Shown here one piece after another: positions 11,151 to 24,357 of a DNA stretch of 64,000 nucleotides; position 1 is the first letter of the stretch, and each line of letters opens with the position of its first letter. A model generated the notes under the pieces. That model searched no databases, was not told the DNA's origin, and saw nothing but the letters and a program-made list of their open reading frames with translations. The DNA comes from Corythucha ciliata (Eukaryota > Arthropoda > Insecta > Hemiptera > Tingidae), in NCBI GenBank assembly GCA_038030265.1, contig CM075941.1:50941952-51005951 (forward strand), in the 5' to 3' direction. Both the position numbers and the translations under genes were made by a program.

Positions 11151-12949
11151 ACGTCCAACGGACTTATTCGGTAGGGGTAGGGGGGTATAGGTATACACAT
11201 AGGTATCTTAGGTAGGTATTTAACTATGAACTACTTAAGAATTAAATAACAATGCACGTATCGTTAATTAATAATCACCTATGAAAGCTGAAACCATCCT
11301 CTATCCTCGCTGCGTTTCGTGCAGTTTAGCCGCGCAGCCAGGCATAATGTAGGTAATGTACTGATTCAACACCTTCATAGAGTCATAAATTAATAAATAA
11401 TAAAATTAAATAAAATTTAAACCCTTTTACCTATTCTCGTACACGAAAAATAAAGCATCTAATGCGACACCACAGAACTGCTATCAACTGCTTTTGTATA
11501 GTTAATAGTTTCTTATTTTAACTTCAATGCTTCGCTTTTAATGAGTGTTTCCAATAGTTTTTCACCCCATGATTTGGACACTAGTAGAAAGGGAAGTGTG
11601 CCGTTTTTTTTTGTTTACGCTCCCTCTATTATTTATCTGTGCTCGCTGGTTGAAGTAAATAGAAATTTATTTGTCAATAACCACCAGGCATTTCAGCCAT
11701 CAGGCTCCTTCGTAATGAACTTTTCCCCCAATGGTTTCAAAAATTGCCTCGTGTATTTTGTTTGTTTGTTTTTTTGCCGACAAAAACACCACTGAACAAA
11801 TGGGAGGATCATGCAGAAAACACAAACAAAATAGAGGACTTTGAAGGTAATTAACTGAAATGAGGCGAACGTGTTCGCCTTCCGAAAAGAATTAACATTA
11901 TTCAACCCCACAGACCCAACGGTTTTTTTTCTTCCATTTTTCATTAGCTTTAGGTGAATATTATTGTATTTTATAATGGAGTCTGCCGTAAATTGTTCCT
12001 TCTTTCAACCACCATATTGTTCAAGGGCTTTTAAATGTTTACTTTTAGAGACTAAGCGTTTTACGTTATCACAACAAGGTCGGGTGCCCTAATTTTTTTT
12101 TCTCTCGCTCATTTCTTTTTTTTTCTCTCTCTCCTAAGAAGCATTTTTATTTTTAGAATAGGTATACACATATTTTTTCACAGACGCGTCGGTTCGGTAC
12201 TTGAGTAAACAAGTCCATGCAAATAGCTAGGTCAAAGTTATTATAACATGCAATGCAAATTTTTACTGAAAACGGAGAGTCCTACGCATCCACGCTTTGT
12301 TGACTAAGGAAGTTCAAAAAGGGGATACCTACCTGAAAATGAAGTTGTTTCTTCCTGTTTTCAATTATCTCAATTGTCGTAATTTTGCGAGTGACTCAAG
12401 TCATCCGAGAATAATGGTAATTCCGTGTAAGGGACTAGTGCTTTTGGTTTTCAGTTGGGCGTTGAAAAACTTGTTCCATTTTGAACCGCCGATCTGAATG
12501 GCCCTTTGCAAGGGTTTTCGTTTGATTCGGGGTGGCTCTGACTATGCCATCTACTTAGAAAATGTTAGTAAAGCTACATGAATTGCGCTAGTCCTGTCTC
12601 GCGCGGGTCACCGATACGGGGACGAAGGACCTATTGTTTGGCATCCAAGTTTTCTCGAACATGATTTATGGATTCTTGGATGCTCGAAACGATTTGATAG
12701 ACTGGCGTGGCGAGACTAGATTTCAACAACAGTGTTCAGTGGCGGCTGAAGTGGGGTTCAGGGAGAGCGAATGCTCCACCAAATGTCCGGTTGGGGGAGC
12801 GGAGCTCCCCTTGAATCGCAAAAAATAATGAGTTCACTTTAAAGTGGCTTCTCTAAAAATGATCGATGCACAACAAATTAATTATAAGAGCGTAAACAAT
12901 TTCCTCTTTTTTCTGGAAGGCTTCCTTCGCACAGCTAGAGCATTCGACA
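11151..12949. other. No gene recognised
   Basis: AT-rich sequence with short poly-T tracts. A stretch at 11600-11660 is an inverted relative of 3765-3810. The sequence CAGTGGCGGCT at 12736 looks like a hAT-type terminus, but no partner end was found. Confidence 0.4.
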
Positions 12950-13344
12950 GTGTTCGGGACGAAGGGGGGAGTTATTGCGAATCGGTCAATAGTGCGAAAT
13001 TTTGTTTTTGATGCTGCGAAATCAGCCAAATTGCGCTTTTTCAGGTCGAGCCAGACAAGTGAAATTGGTTTGTAATTAGCCAACGCCACGAAATGCGAAA
13101 TGTTGTTCTTTCGTGGAGCCAGACCCTCGAGATTAGTTTTGGCTCGGTGAAATTTCGTCTATGAAGAAGCTGGAACCTTAAAATTGACTTACTGTGGGCC
13201 AAATCCACGAAATTGTTACTTTTTTTGCATGCCAATCTCTCGGAATATGTTTTTAACGGGCCGACAGCGCAAAATTCCCCAGACCCGTGGTATAATGACT
13301 GACATTGCCCTTCAAAACGGGTTCCCCGAATCCGTGAAACCACG
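12950..13344. repeat. Degenerate short-period repeat, family B
   Basis: Loose repeats of a phrase near CCAAACCCACGAAATTGGCTTTTT at 30-40-base spacing, resuming at 15690 on the far side of the LINE. The tract was therefore the target of the LINE insertion. Confidence 0.5.
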
Positions 13345-13351
13345 GAATACG

Positions 13352-14565
13352 GACCCTACAAGGCAGCAGGATCGGACGGAATACACCCGTGCGCCATCCA
13401 GCATGCCGGAGGGAGGCTTCAGGAAAGAATAAGACGACTCTTCGTCAGGTGCCTGGCAGCCAGGAAAGTACCCACGGCCTGGAAACGGGTGAGAGTTGTT
13501 TTTATTTCTAAAGGTGGCGGGAAGCGTGTCAAAGCCGAGGATTTTAGACCTATTAGTGTAAGCAGTGTACTTTTAAGACTGGTGGAAAGGATAATTGAAT
13601 TATACACGAGGGAATCATTGGCTACTAGGGGAGTGATTCACCAGAACCAGCATGCGTACACGGCGGGTAAGTCGACCGACTCGGCCCTCCACGACTTACT
13701 GTCGAGGATGGAGGGGTCGGTGGCCCAGAAAGAGTACGCGTTGGCTCTTTTTTTGGATATTGAAGGGGCTTTTAATAGGGTACATAAGGAGTGTATTGTG
13801 GCAACTCTAGGGCACTTTGGGGTGGAGCCGAGGCTGATTCAATGGATAGACTACACGCTGAGTCATAGGTGGGTGGCGATAGGGTAGAAAAACGAGCCAG
13901 TAGGGGGGTGCCCCAGGGCTCAAGTCTCTCGCCTCTTCTCTGGATACTTGTGGTAGATAGTCTTATAAGGGAATTAGAGGAAAAGGGCCTTTATGCGTAA
14001 TTTTTTGTGGATGACGGAGCCATAGTGGTTAGGGGGAAAGACTTATCCACACTGTGTTCCCTCATGAGGGGGGGCGGTGGGGATAGTTGAGGCATAGTAT
14101 AGGTCTAGGGGTCTCACAATGAACCCCAGTAACATGAATATGGTGTTGTTCACTCACAAGAGAAAAAGGGAGGGATAGCAATCAATCCACTTTCGGGGAG
14201 AGGTCATCGCTCTTTCGAAACAGGTTAAATATTTGGGAGTCATATTGGATGAGAAGTTAAGGTGGAAGGAACACGAAGACAGCGTTTACAAGAAAGCTGT
14301 GGTGGCCTTTCACCAATGTAGACAAATCGTGGGGAAGACCTGGGGCCTGAAACCACGGGTCATGAAGTGGATATACACAGGAATCATCCGACGGCGCATC
14401 CTTCACGGGGTGGCCGCATGGTGGAGGGGGATAGAGAAGGGCTGGGGGGCAGATAGGCTCACAAAAATACAAAGGCTTGCTTGCCTGGCGATTTTGGGGC
14501 CATTCCGGACAACCCCTACGAGGGCCATGGAAAGATTGCTAGGCCTGAAGCCCCTGGACATTTAA
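13352..14565 (+). pseudogene. LINE reverse transcriptase, decayed
   Basis: The frame opens with AAGSDGIHPCAI, then FRPISVSSVLLRLVERI, HAYTAGKSTDSAL and the first catalytic block FLDIEGAFNRV. A TAG near 13886 ends the long open stretch. The second catalytic motif survives as FVDD (14004-14015) after an upstream stop, and the thumb region continues as LGVILDEKLRWKEH and further at 14233-14565. RT copies element RNA at the nicked target. At least three stops or shifts separate these parts, so no active enzyme is encoded. Confidence 0.8.
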
Positions 14566-14701
14566 GTCAGGGGTCGGGCACTTGAAGTTGCCTACAGGAT
14601 GAGATGCCAGGGAGGCCTAAAGCGGGCCAGGCAGGGCCAATGGGACTGGGAAGGGGAACTAAATAGAGTATCACCGTCCTCGGCACTTAGGCCGGATTAC
14701 G

Positions 14702-15505
14702 TTGTTAAAAGGAACGACTTCTCGACCAAAATCAAACAGTGAGAGAAGAAGGTTGGGAATCCCGGCAAGGGGAGCTAGTGTGTTACACGGACGGCTCCAA
14801 GAAGGGTCAGGAAGGGCCGACCGGAGCTGGAATTTTCGTGCCGGAGCTGTGGGTGGAAATGAGTATCCCGCTTGGGGGACACACCACAGTTTTCCAGGCC
14901 GAGGTAGTAGCGATCGATGCTTGTATTCGGGAGCTACTGAAGCGGAAAGTGACAGGGCAATCGGTATCTACTTTGACAGCAGGGCGGCGCTGGGGGGCGA
15001 TCACCAAACCCGTGGTGGACTCAGCGGCCGTAACGAGTTGCAGAGTAGGTATACGGGACCTCCAAGGCGAAGGGAACTCCCTAACGTTGGGATGGATCCC
15101 GGGTCATAGAGGATGGCAGGGAAATGAAAAAGCAGACGAGCTGGCCAAGCGTGGCGCGGATCAGCCGGTAATGGGGCCTGATCCATCGGTGGGCATTGCC
15201 CGAAGAGTGGTCTTGAGGGAAATAAGGGCCTGGGCCAGCTCTGAGAAGATGGCGAACTGAACCCGGGTGCCGGCAAGCAAAACTGGGAATCAATGAGGAA
15301 GTTGCTGGAACTAACACGGGTAAAGCTTAGGCGGATATTAGGGATGTATACAGGACATTACGCCCTTAACAGGCATCTGTCAATCATGAAGGCAGTAGGG
15401 GAGCCCGACTGCGAAAGATGTGGTGGGGAGGCTGAGGAAACCGCGGAGCACGTCGTATGCGAGTGTGACGGCTACGCCGGCGGCCAGATACACTATTTTT
15501 GGTGA
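14702..15505 (+). pseudogene. LINE RNase H and C-terminal Cys/His knuckle, decayed
   Basis: RNase H motifs appear in two alternating frames: CYTDGSKKGQ and FQAEVVAIDA in one, FDSRAALGG (third acidic residue) in a second, then WIPGHRGWQGNEKADELA back in the first. This implies two compensating indels near 14960 and 15000. Further down, TGHYALNRHL and a C-x2-C..H-x4-C arrangement (CERCGGEAEETAEHVVC) form the knuckle found at the end of LOA/I-type ORF2 proteins. A frame break at about 15255 separates them. Confidence 0.75.
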
Positions 15506-15690
15506 CGATAGAATATCCTTCCCCAGCTTCTCTAAGGAGAATGGGACCCGTCTCCTGAGATTGCTGGTAAGGATAAATAGGTTTGAGGAGCCGTACTAGG
15601 CTAGTCGGGGCCCCAAGTGGGTTTGGTGTATGGGCCGAAAGGCTTTTGGCACCTTCGGAGTCGGGAGACCATCCGAGCCCTAAAAAAAAT

Positions 15691-16399
15691 AGTACCCACG
15701 GAATTGCTTCATGAAGTCCCCAAAAAGGTGAAATGACCTGTTTGAACCCCGTGAAAATTGAATTTTTGAGAGGGCCAAACCTACGAAATTGTTTTTTTCG
15801 GACCAAGCCCGCAAAATTGCGCCTTTTAGGGAGTCAAACACGCGAAATTATTTTTTTTTTGCATGTTCAAAAACTGCGAAATTGCGTTTTTTGATTGCCA
15901 AGTCCACAAAACTTTAATAAAAGGCCGTACCCTAGAAATTGGCTTATTGACGCAGCCCTGTAAAATTGGCTTTTTGAGTAAGCGAAACCAGAGAAATTGG
16001 GTATCGTGACATCTAAATCCACAACATTTGGGCGTTGAAAGGGTCAAACCGACAAAATTGAACTTTTTAAAGCGCCAAATCCCCGGAATGTGGGTTTAAA
16101 GCTAGTGAACCGCAAGTTCTAGCCATCGGTGTGAACAAGACCACGAAGACGAGGAAGGTGACTCGGGAATCAACTGTTTTTTGTCACCCAGGTGGGCTTT
16201 TTAGGTGAGGTTCTGCGATATCCAAATCGGTAAAATTTGGGTATCGGCAGGCTAACCCCCCGCGAAAATGATTTTTTAAAGTGCCGAATCGGAATTTCGG
16301 TTTGAATAAGTAGTGAAAAAGCATTTTAGGGCCTCTAGCGCACCGATAGCGCGGGGAGCGCACTTCGGGGCCCTTGAAAACCTTACAGATGGAATAATG
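15691..16399. repeat. Family B repeat, continued
   Basis: CGAAATTG- and CAAACC-type phrases continue to about 16300. Two short GC-rich lines (16330-16370) interrupt. No gene. Confidence 0.45.
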
Positions 16400-16807
16400 G
16401 AGTGTTTTAGGTCGATAGGTGTTCTTTGTTGGTCAAGATTGAGAAAGATTGTAATTCGCAGCTAAAATTGAGATAAAGCTCTACAATTTTCGGTTGAAAA
16501 ATGAGAAAAGGCGCTAATTCGTGGCTGAAATTTGAGGAAAAGCGCTCATACGCGAATAAAATGGCGAAAAAGCGCTGATTCGCGGATGAAATTGAGAACA
16601 AACTCTAAATTCACGCCTGAAATTGACAAAAAGTGCTGTTCGGTAGCTAAAGTTGAGAAAATCGCAATTATCCAGTTTATATTGAGATGAATCGCTGTGG
16701 TTTGCGCCTATAAGAGTTCAGAAAAAGTGCTAATTGACAGGTGAAGTTGAGAAAACTTCACTTCGCCGATTCTTGAGGCGACTTTACTGGTAAAGCGCTA
16801 CTGCGTG
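16400..16807. repeat. Family C degenerate ~30-bp array
   Basis: Units resemble AATTGAGAAAAAGCGCTAAT followed by TCGCGGCTAAA. The same orientation resumes at 20394, so the TIR element between them is an insertion. Family C is the most abundant array in the window. Confidence 0.6.
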
Positions 16808-19800
16808 CCGTCTACATAAGACGCAAGGACGCCGCTGCAGGACGCAACGCAGAACGCAGGAAGCAACGCGAATTTCATCCAACTCTCGCGTTCGCGGTTG
16901 CGTTCAGCCAATCGCATTTAAGTTTAGAAGGCAGGGTCTAGGTTTGAGGTTCTTTCCACTGCTACATTGATTGTTGAAGTTTTCAAAATCCCAAAAATAT
17001 CAAAAAACAATTGTTTAATCACATTTTTAAACACAGAGAACTCCACTCGTATGGCTCCCTGTTTTCTTCTTCAGTTTAGAGTTGTTAATTATTTTATTTA
17101 AAAATGTTCATTGTCGTCTATATAGAACGTTTAAGTTAGCGTTGTGGGACGCTGCACAGAACGCAGGACGCAACGCAGAGTTGAACCAATATCAACTTCT
17201 CGCGTCAACTTCTTGCGTTCGGCCAATAGCATTTGATGTTGAGTAGCCGTCGTCAAGTTTGAACTAATAGAACCAATAGAATTCAACTGCGGTGAAATAG
17301 GCCCCGCCTACTAGATGATATTTCCGGCTCACTTCAAGGTATTTTTGGGCATCTCCAATATTATTTCTTGTTCCATGAGTTTGGAGGTTCTTTCTACCCG
17401 GCAACTGTTATCAAAATCAAATAACTCCGCTCGCCATTTCCTTCTAGATTTTGTTTTAAAAAGTTTATTACTTGTACGAGTTTATGTACTTTTGTACGAT
17501 CGTAGCACCCCCATGGGCGTAGCCAGCGGGGGGCAGGGGTGGGCAGTTGCCCTCCCCTAGAATCAAAAACGCAGATTTCGTGGGGCAGCTGCCCACCCCC
17601 AAAATTCCAAAAATATATTCCCTGATGTGGCTAACAGAAACACAAATTTATTATATTTCGCCCCATAAAACCAATTTTGCGAATTTTTCTCACTAAAAAA
17701 ACAACACATTTTCGCACATAGGTTTCTGACAAACCGATTTCGAGGGTCGGCTTAACTTGGAAACCGATTTTGCTGATTTTTCGCACTAAAATCCCATTTT
17801 CGCAAGGTTTGACGCGCAATTACGTGTGTTTGGGTTAGCTCAAATCGTGTTTAGCCCGCTGTGCCATACAGACTTATGGCGGGAGAGAAACTGCCAGCTC
17901 TGCTTACCGTCTCAGGTCTAAAACTTAAAGTTTAGCTCCAAAAGTATCTCCTTCCGGAGTGGGGGGGGGGGAGAGATGTTTCAATTTTTCGACATAAAAT
18001 CCGAAATACAAGGCTACAAACGACAGGTTTCCAGCAGATATTCATTTTTTGACGGATAGTGGCCGTTTCTGTGCAAATGTAGTCTCTGATGACCGTGAAT
18101 TGACGCGATTCCAACCTCCAGATCCTGTTAGAATCCTGTAAAAAGGCAATGGTTTATCTGTTATTTTCGCCAGTGAATCTGATCACAGGCGTGGGGGATC
18201 CAGTTTTTCCCCAAGAGGAGTTGCACAGAACCCCCCCCCCCCCATTTAACTCGTGAATGAGCACTAGTTGTAGCGTCGAATTGACGTTTTTCTTTAATTT
18301 TAGGTGAAACTGAGTGTTTTTTCTCAATTCTACCTCGAACTACAGCCTATTTTCTTCATTTTAACCGTAAAAAGGTCTCAAAAAAACCGTGAAATAACGC
18401 ATTTTTGATTTACTATTCTAATTACGGCCAGCACTGGGCATCGCCTGTAAACCGCGAATAGGTGCGTTCTGTCAATTTCAAAAGGACAGTTTTTCCTCAA
18501 TGTAAACTGTGAATGAACGCTATTTCTCAATTTTAGCCACGACAATTACACTATAATCAACAAAAATCGGTGACAATTTTGCCAATTCATTCTCCCTCAA
18601 TTTTAACCGCAAATTCGTGCTTTAATCTCAGTTCTGCCTTGAGCAATTCCCCCCTTCAAATTTCAGCAGTGAAAAGGTTCACATAATACTCATGTTAACG
18701 AATTTCATTAATTTTGATTTGGACGTTGCATCGCGAACCTTAAAATAGGTGTTTTCCTTAATGTGCCTTAATTTTAGCCGAAAATAAGAACTTTATCAAA
18801 AATGTGTGCGCTAAGTCGCCCTCTTTCTCGATTGTACCCGCAAACTTGCTATATAAATGTATAAAAACAGTCAAATATTACTTTTTGGTAATTTTCACCG
18901 AGATGTTGGTTTGAGAAACCACGAACTGGAGCCGTCTCTCAATTTTCGTCCCAAAATCCGTGAAAACCGTCCGATTCCGTCTCAAAATGCGTGAATGAGC
19001 TCCATTTCTCAATTTTAGCCGTGAATTGGCATTTTCCCTCAATTTTAGGATTTATTGGATTTTTCTCAATTCTACATTGATCGCGCATTTATTTTGTCAA
19101 TTTTAGCTGTGAAAAGAGCACTGTAAACCGAGAATTAGCGCATTTTCTTAATTTCGTCCCGGACTTTGGATCGCGAAACTGCAAATTGGCGTGTTTTCTC
19201 AATTTCAACCGCGAATAATGAGCAGATTTATTTCTCAAGTTTAACGTGAATCAGCGGTATTTCTCAATTCTAGTCGTGAATGGGTGTTTTCGCTCATTAC
19301 TAGCCGGAAACTGTCCTTTTCATGGATTTCATCCGCGAACGAGCACTTTTTCTCAAGACGTACGCCCCCCCCCCCAAACTCTGAATCCGTGTGCCTGGCT
19401 GGCTGCCCACCCCTTGATCATGGGCTGGCTACGCCCCTGGCACCCCCACAACTTGGTGTGTACTATAGTACTATACGTCTACCAATTACGAAAACATGCA
19501 GTTCCTGGAAATAAGTACCTTATATTTATGGATCTATTTGTCTTTACGATAAATACTGGGGTATCTGTGTAATTTTACCCGAATATCTGATAATTTTAAA
19601 ACATTCCCTGTCTTGACTGGCAAAATATTTGGTAGTAAATCAAGCCATATTGCCTTCCAAACTTCCGGGATGTAATTTTATAAGCAGTTGAGCACCCGAC
19701 TCGAAACATCCATGTCCACGGACTGCTTTTTTTCCGTATTTCCATGCACCTGCGATAACTACAAACGAATCGTTATAAGTACAAGTAAATGAATATGCAA

Positions 19801-20393
19801 TATACGCTACCAGGGTGAACTTACGAAAGCATTCACACAAATAGTAAAGCAACTGGTGATGTTCTGTTGCTTTTCTTCTCGAGATATGGAATATGGAGTC
19901 ACCCTTTCAAGAAGATCCTCGAATTTCGAAGGTCACATCCCCGTAACTCAAAAAACTGCTCGTGATCCGCGATTCTCAATGTTTCATATAGCATCCGAAC
20001 ATCATTCTTTCGTTAATGCATGAAGCCACCACTGACGACCCCTTCTTCTATTTTATTTTTCCCTCAGCCGAATTTTGAAGACCATCGCCGAAACACAGAT
20101 GGTGAATAACGTGGCAACGTCCTAACTTTTTAGCTATCTTATCCATAAAATGATTAAATTGACTTGAAAGTGTGAAAATACAATGCTGACTGGAATTAGT
20201 GGAGTACGATAACCTAACAATGTCAAGATAAAGTGATTAGAACTTCTCTCTCACTTTTTATTTTATAACGTGACATATGATTGGCTCAACGCACGACGGA
20301 GCCTTGCGTTTTATGTAGACAGTGAAAAGTGGACTTGCTTCCTGCGTTCTGCGCTGCGTCCTGCGACGGCGTCCTTGCGTCTTATGTAGACGG
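16808..20393. mobile_element. TIR element CCGTCTACATAAGACGC, split by hAT copy 1
   Basis: Left end CCGTCTACATAAGACGCAAG and right end (reverse complement) CCGTCTACATAAGACGCAAG are identical over the first 20 bases, and the match goes on through a GACGC/CGCAG-rich block for about 60 bases. A weaker internal copy of the left arm starts near 17120. No coding sequence belongs to it. The part from 19440 to 20290 holds nothing recognisable. Duplicated target bases were not found. Confidence 0.65.
17512..19439 (+). mobile_element. Non-autonomous hAT-like element, copy 1 (1.93 kb)
   Basis: Ends are CATGGGCGTAGCCAGC and, in reverse complement, CAGGGGCGTAGCCAGCC, with a second shared block GGGGTGGGCAG just inside. 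The right flank is GCACCCCC and the left flank is the same with one C lost in the run, consistent with an 8-bp duplication. The interior from about 18250 is a family C array; no transposase is present. The family is supported by copy 2, which has an exact 8-bp duplication. Confidence 0.75.
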
Positions 20394-20838
20394 GGAGTAA
20401 AATAATAGTTTAGATAGTTGATAAAAAGACTAATTCGCATGTAGAATTGAGAAAATGTGCCGATTCGATGTTAAATTTAATAAAGAGCGTTAATTCGCTA
20501 CACTAATTCGCGGATTTATGGGGAAACTTCGTACAGATTGAATTGTGAGAAAGCGCCATTTTGTGGCTAAAAGTTTATAAAAACTGCCGATTCAATGCTC
20601 AAAATGAAGAAAAACGCTAATTCGCAGAGAAAATTGAGGAAACGTGTTAATCCGTGGTTGAAATTGAGAAAATGAGCAAATTTACGGTCAAAACTGAAAA
20701 AAAGGGCTCATTTTCACCTAAGATTGAAAAAAAAAAAACACCAGCTGGTGGTTTCCTAAGGCAACTTCGTGACTAAAATTGAGAAAAATACTAAATTGAT
20801 GTTTGTTGTTGGGTGGGGGGTTAAAATTTGAACTGCTC
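20394..20838. repeat. Family C array, continued
   Basis: Continuation of the 16400-16807 array in the same orientation, ending at the CACTGAG element. Confidence 0.55.
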
Positions 20839-23800
20839 CACTGAGAAAAATATGAGGTAAAAACACGACTATGCTTAGCCGCTTTTACACGACAAAAAAT
20901 TTGCAGTCCTTTTATTCCGGCAGCGTTAGCCTTGTGAATTTACACGGCTACCGGACGTGCCGCCATGTTAGAGTCACACATGGCTGAGCCAGACACGGCT
21001 AACAATTCACGTGGATTCTCAGCCGAGTACACGGCTACCCTTCACTGATGGCCTTGCAAACAGTACACGGTAGTCTTTGCCGTGTAATGAGACAGATGTG
21101 GCCGAGCTATCTTTGTCGCGTGAGCGGTGCTACATTATTGTCATAGCCTTGCACGCATTATAAACTTCACCGTGTTAGACTTAAAGTTCAGTCGTGTTAA
21201 TATGGCGGTGTTGGTCGTGCCAACGTGCTAAATTAAGCCGTGCGTACTTGGCTGCAATTGAGGTGCATACACGACAGAAGCATAGCTAGCCCAGTCAAGT
21301 ACATCGTCTCGGGCACATGGCAAACATAGACGTTCACCACGACTGTATGTAGTCGAGTTAATGCGACTGTTTGAGTCGTGCTATTCAGCAATCCTCTCAA
21401 TGTTTACTTGGTAACCTGTGCAGTGAACCTACAATTGCTCTAGCCATGGCAGTATTGGCAGTGCCATGAAACTCATGGCAAAAGTAGTTGTATGGAAACG
21501 TTGAAGTACAACGCTGTCTTTGCTCTCACGAGACACCTATCATAGCTTTGTTTGATAAGTTAAAATATCCGAATAAAGCACTAATCACGAGTTTTAGTGT
21601 AATAACACGAGAAATTTTGCTAAAAAAAAAGAAAGGACCAGTTAGCTTGTACGGGCTTATTTCGTCTTTGAATGAAATTCTAATCGCTTCGATATTCCCT
21701 CTACGCATTCAAAACGCTGCAGATAGGAAATGAGTTCGGATCTCATCAATTGATTGTCAAACTTTCGCTAAGATAGTTATGGCGAAAAACATGGTAAGAA
21801 ATTTTAAAGGGGAAATGAACACAAATTCGGTCCATTAGTGTGCACGACGTCATATCCGGAAGGTAGCACAACCAGTGAAGCTAAACAAAACATTTTATTT
21901 TAAGCAAAAGCAGTGGATTTTTCAATTTTATTGTTGTATTTATTACACTAAAAACTTATCTGAACATCGTTGTAAGTGTATTGTAGCGTGTCTGCCGAGG
22001 GCAGAGAACGGGTTGTAAAAGGCTGCTGTGTCAGGTGACCTTGAACAATTTTCGTCTACACTGGATGCAAGAGTCGCTGTTCGAAGATTTGTTTGTTCTT
22101 TGGGATCTTCACTTTGAAAAGTGAAGATCTTATTTCTGTCATGGTCAAATAAAACAGGGCCAAGCTTTTTCTCCGTCCGGAAAATGGCAGCAACACACAT
22201 ATGCTCCAGAGCCAGGTTCTTCCCATCCTAAGCACACGTGCATGCTGATTATTTTGTTAGGCCTGTTCCATTGTTTTAGAATTGTTTACTTACTTTTAAT
22301 TGGAACGTTTCGCTTAGAGAGCTTCTGCAGACATTGATTTGTCAATTGGCGAATATAACGACGTTGGTGGTGCCAGGTAGACCCACTACTTGTTTAAATG
22401 AGATATTGGGGCACTGAATTCTTCACAAAAACACCACAGACTCTCCTATAAATGACGAAAAACCTAATTATTGACAGTGACCTCTGTCAGAGGCAGTCCT
22501 GTGAGAGAATGATGGAGTGAGTGTGAGAGGTAGATGATCTCAAGCTATGAATAAGAGGAAATAGTACCACGTAATAGCATGATTAGAGGGGGTGGGGGCC
22601 AATACCTCCGCTCCTGAAGGCAACCCAACCAAAACGTTCAAACTGATGATGGCGGTAAAAACACTTGCAATGGAGTTATTATGAGCAAATAAGGAAAGCT
22701 GGAGTTAGCTGCCAAAATTTCTAGGTTCAAAATGATGAAAATGCGCAAAAGCGAGCAATAAATATTAACCAATGGCAATAATTATGTTCTACTCACAAAG
22801 TACACTCAGCATCGCCTCTTCACTGATGTTCCATGAACTAAAAAGAGTAGACACCTCTCCCGTATCCAGGTTGTTGAAACGCTGAACCCAGAAACGAAGA
22901 ATTTGATCGAACAAAAGAAATTGAATTGAAACAAAAACCCAGCACTCAACTGCTCACTAACACTGAATGGCTAGAATGGAATTCACTAGGAGGCTAATGG
23001 CTTGAAAGTCGAAACGCACATTCTAAGTAGCGGGGGACACGGTTAACATTGCTTTTCATTTCCGATCTTACCGTGCTTACACGACTTCTCTTGCGACGTA
23101 AGCACAACCACCTGAACCTACACGACGCGGCAGCTTTATGAAGGTTCTTTTTTTCATGTACAACTGTCCCCCTTCTTTTATTTTTTCTTTTTACCAAATG
23201 GTACATACGGCTATGTTGAACGAGTCGACACGGCTAGTAATGACGTGGAGTGCGGCGCGTGGCGACGTACCGATGCAGTTCCCCTATGAGCAAATCAGCG
23301 CAGACGGAATCCAATTAATTATTCACGAATAACAAATAATTATTAGGCCAGCCATTTTAAAAACGCCAAGCATTGAGAAAAATACAGTAAACTTGCTATT
23401 TTTTATTGTGCTACTGTTAGGGTCCACCTCACTGTTGTAATGGTTCTGCGAAAAACTGAAAAAATTGCAACAACAAGTTGGCAGTTCTTCAATACTACAA
23501 CTCGACTGCAAGTTCACCTTTCCCAGGGTTACAAAACTGGATTTCAGTAGACCCTAAAGTAGTACACACATGCGGTACTCACCAAACAACGAACAAAATA
23601 TTTTTCAATTTTCAGGTGGTCAGTTTCCAGGCAATTGCTAGAAATTGATTGATATTTTGCTCGTTACTTGGCAAAAACATATTTAAATAAGGAAGTTAAC
23701 CTTTTGCGGAGCTTGGCAAAAAAAAAATTAAGTGTCTACGGTGACTGGTCCTGACGAATTTGTTGAAGAAGCTGAAGTACGATTACAAGATATTTTTAAA

Positions 23801-24201
23801 ATAAAACGCGGCTACATTGGCTAAGAACGACCTAAAAATCTTGTGTGCTTGAACACATTGTTGTCTGCGTCGTGTTGAACAGCTAACCCAAACGTGTGCT
23901 TACACATTTTGTCCACGGCTAGCAAATTTTACACGTCATGGTACGCCTTGGAAATTTCTTGGCCATGTATGTTTTACACGACTCTCTATTTCACACGGCA
24001 AATCGCTCAAGGCACATGGCGTGGCTTGCTAATAATTCCCTCTAGCGGAGTCATATTTTAGTAAGCCACGACTTCGTGAGCCATGTACATTTTCATAGCC
24101 GCGTAGACGGCCGCTCACAAGGCAAAAATAAGGGGCTTCGCCAGCCAACTACAAGGCTGTCGGGCGGCCAGCCGTGTTCTCAAGCTGTGTATTTTTCTCA
24201 G
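20839..24201. mobile_element. CACTGAG-ended element, copy 2 (3.36 kb, inverted, fuller)
   Basis: Begins CACTGAGAAAAATATGAGG and ends GTATTTTTCTCAG; the last TG is missing. Outer parts match copy 1 in reverse. The middle 21316-23412 is absent from copy 1 but uses the same vocabulary (ACACGGCTA, CACGAC, GCTTACACG), so it most likely belongs to the element and copy 1 is deleted. Frames in it are short and unrecognised. A perfect 12-bp-stem palindrome lies at 22105-22130. A partial end-like motif CATTGAGAAAAATAC at about 23373 may mark an inner boundary. Confidence 0.6.
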
Positions 24202-24357
24202 GCAGATTCTTGCTCCTCCAATGCCGTCTGACTTCCGCCGCCACTGACAGTGCTGCCGTTTTAAGACCACGCCCGACCCCGTTAACGTGGCACAAATAAG
24301 AACAAAATTAATTATTAAAATACTAGAAAATGTAGTAATATATATTTTTTAATTGTT

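Larger units (their letters stand above)
13345..15690 (+). mobile_element. 5'-truncated LOA/I-like non-LTR retrotransposon
   Basis: Starts abruptly inside the reverse transcriptase and runs through RT, RNase H and a terminal Cys/His knuckle to a short A run at 15682-15689. Endonuclease and ORF1 are absent, as expected of 5' truncation. Flanks share about 10 bases (ACCACGGAAT left, ACCCACGGAATT right) that may be the target duplication, although both lie in repeat family B. RNase H downstream of RT places it in the I/LOA/R1-like group. The frame is broken many times, so the copy is dead. Confidence 0.8.

Noticed and set aside
12736..12830. CAGTGGCGGCT as a hAT end
   Set aside because: No matching inverted end or 8-bp duplication was found nearby.
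16400..16807. CRISPR-like array
   Set aside because: Units are diverged, there are no unique spacers of constant length, and the host is clearly eukaryotic.
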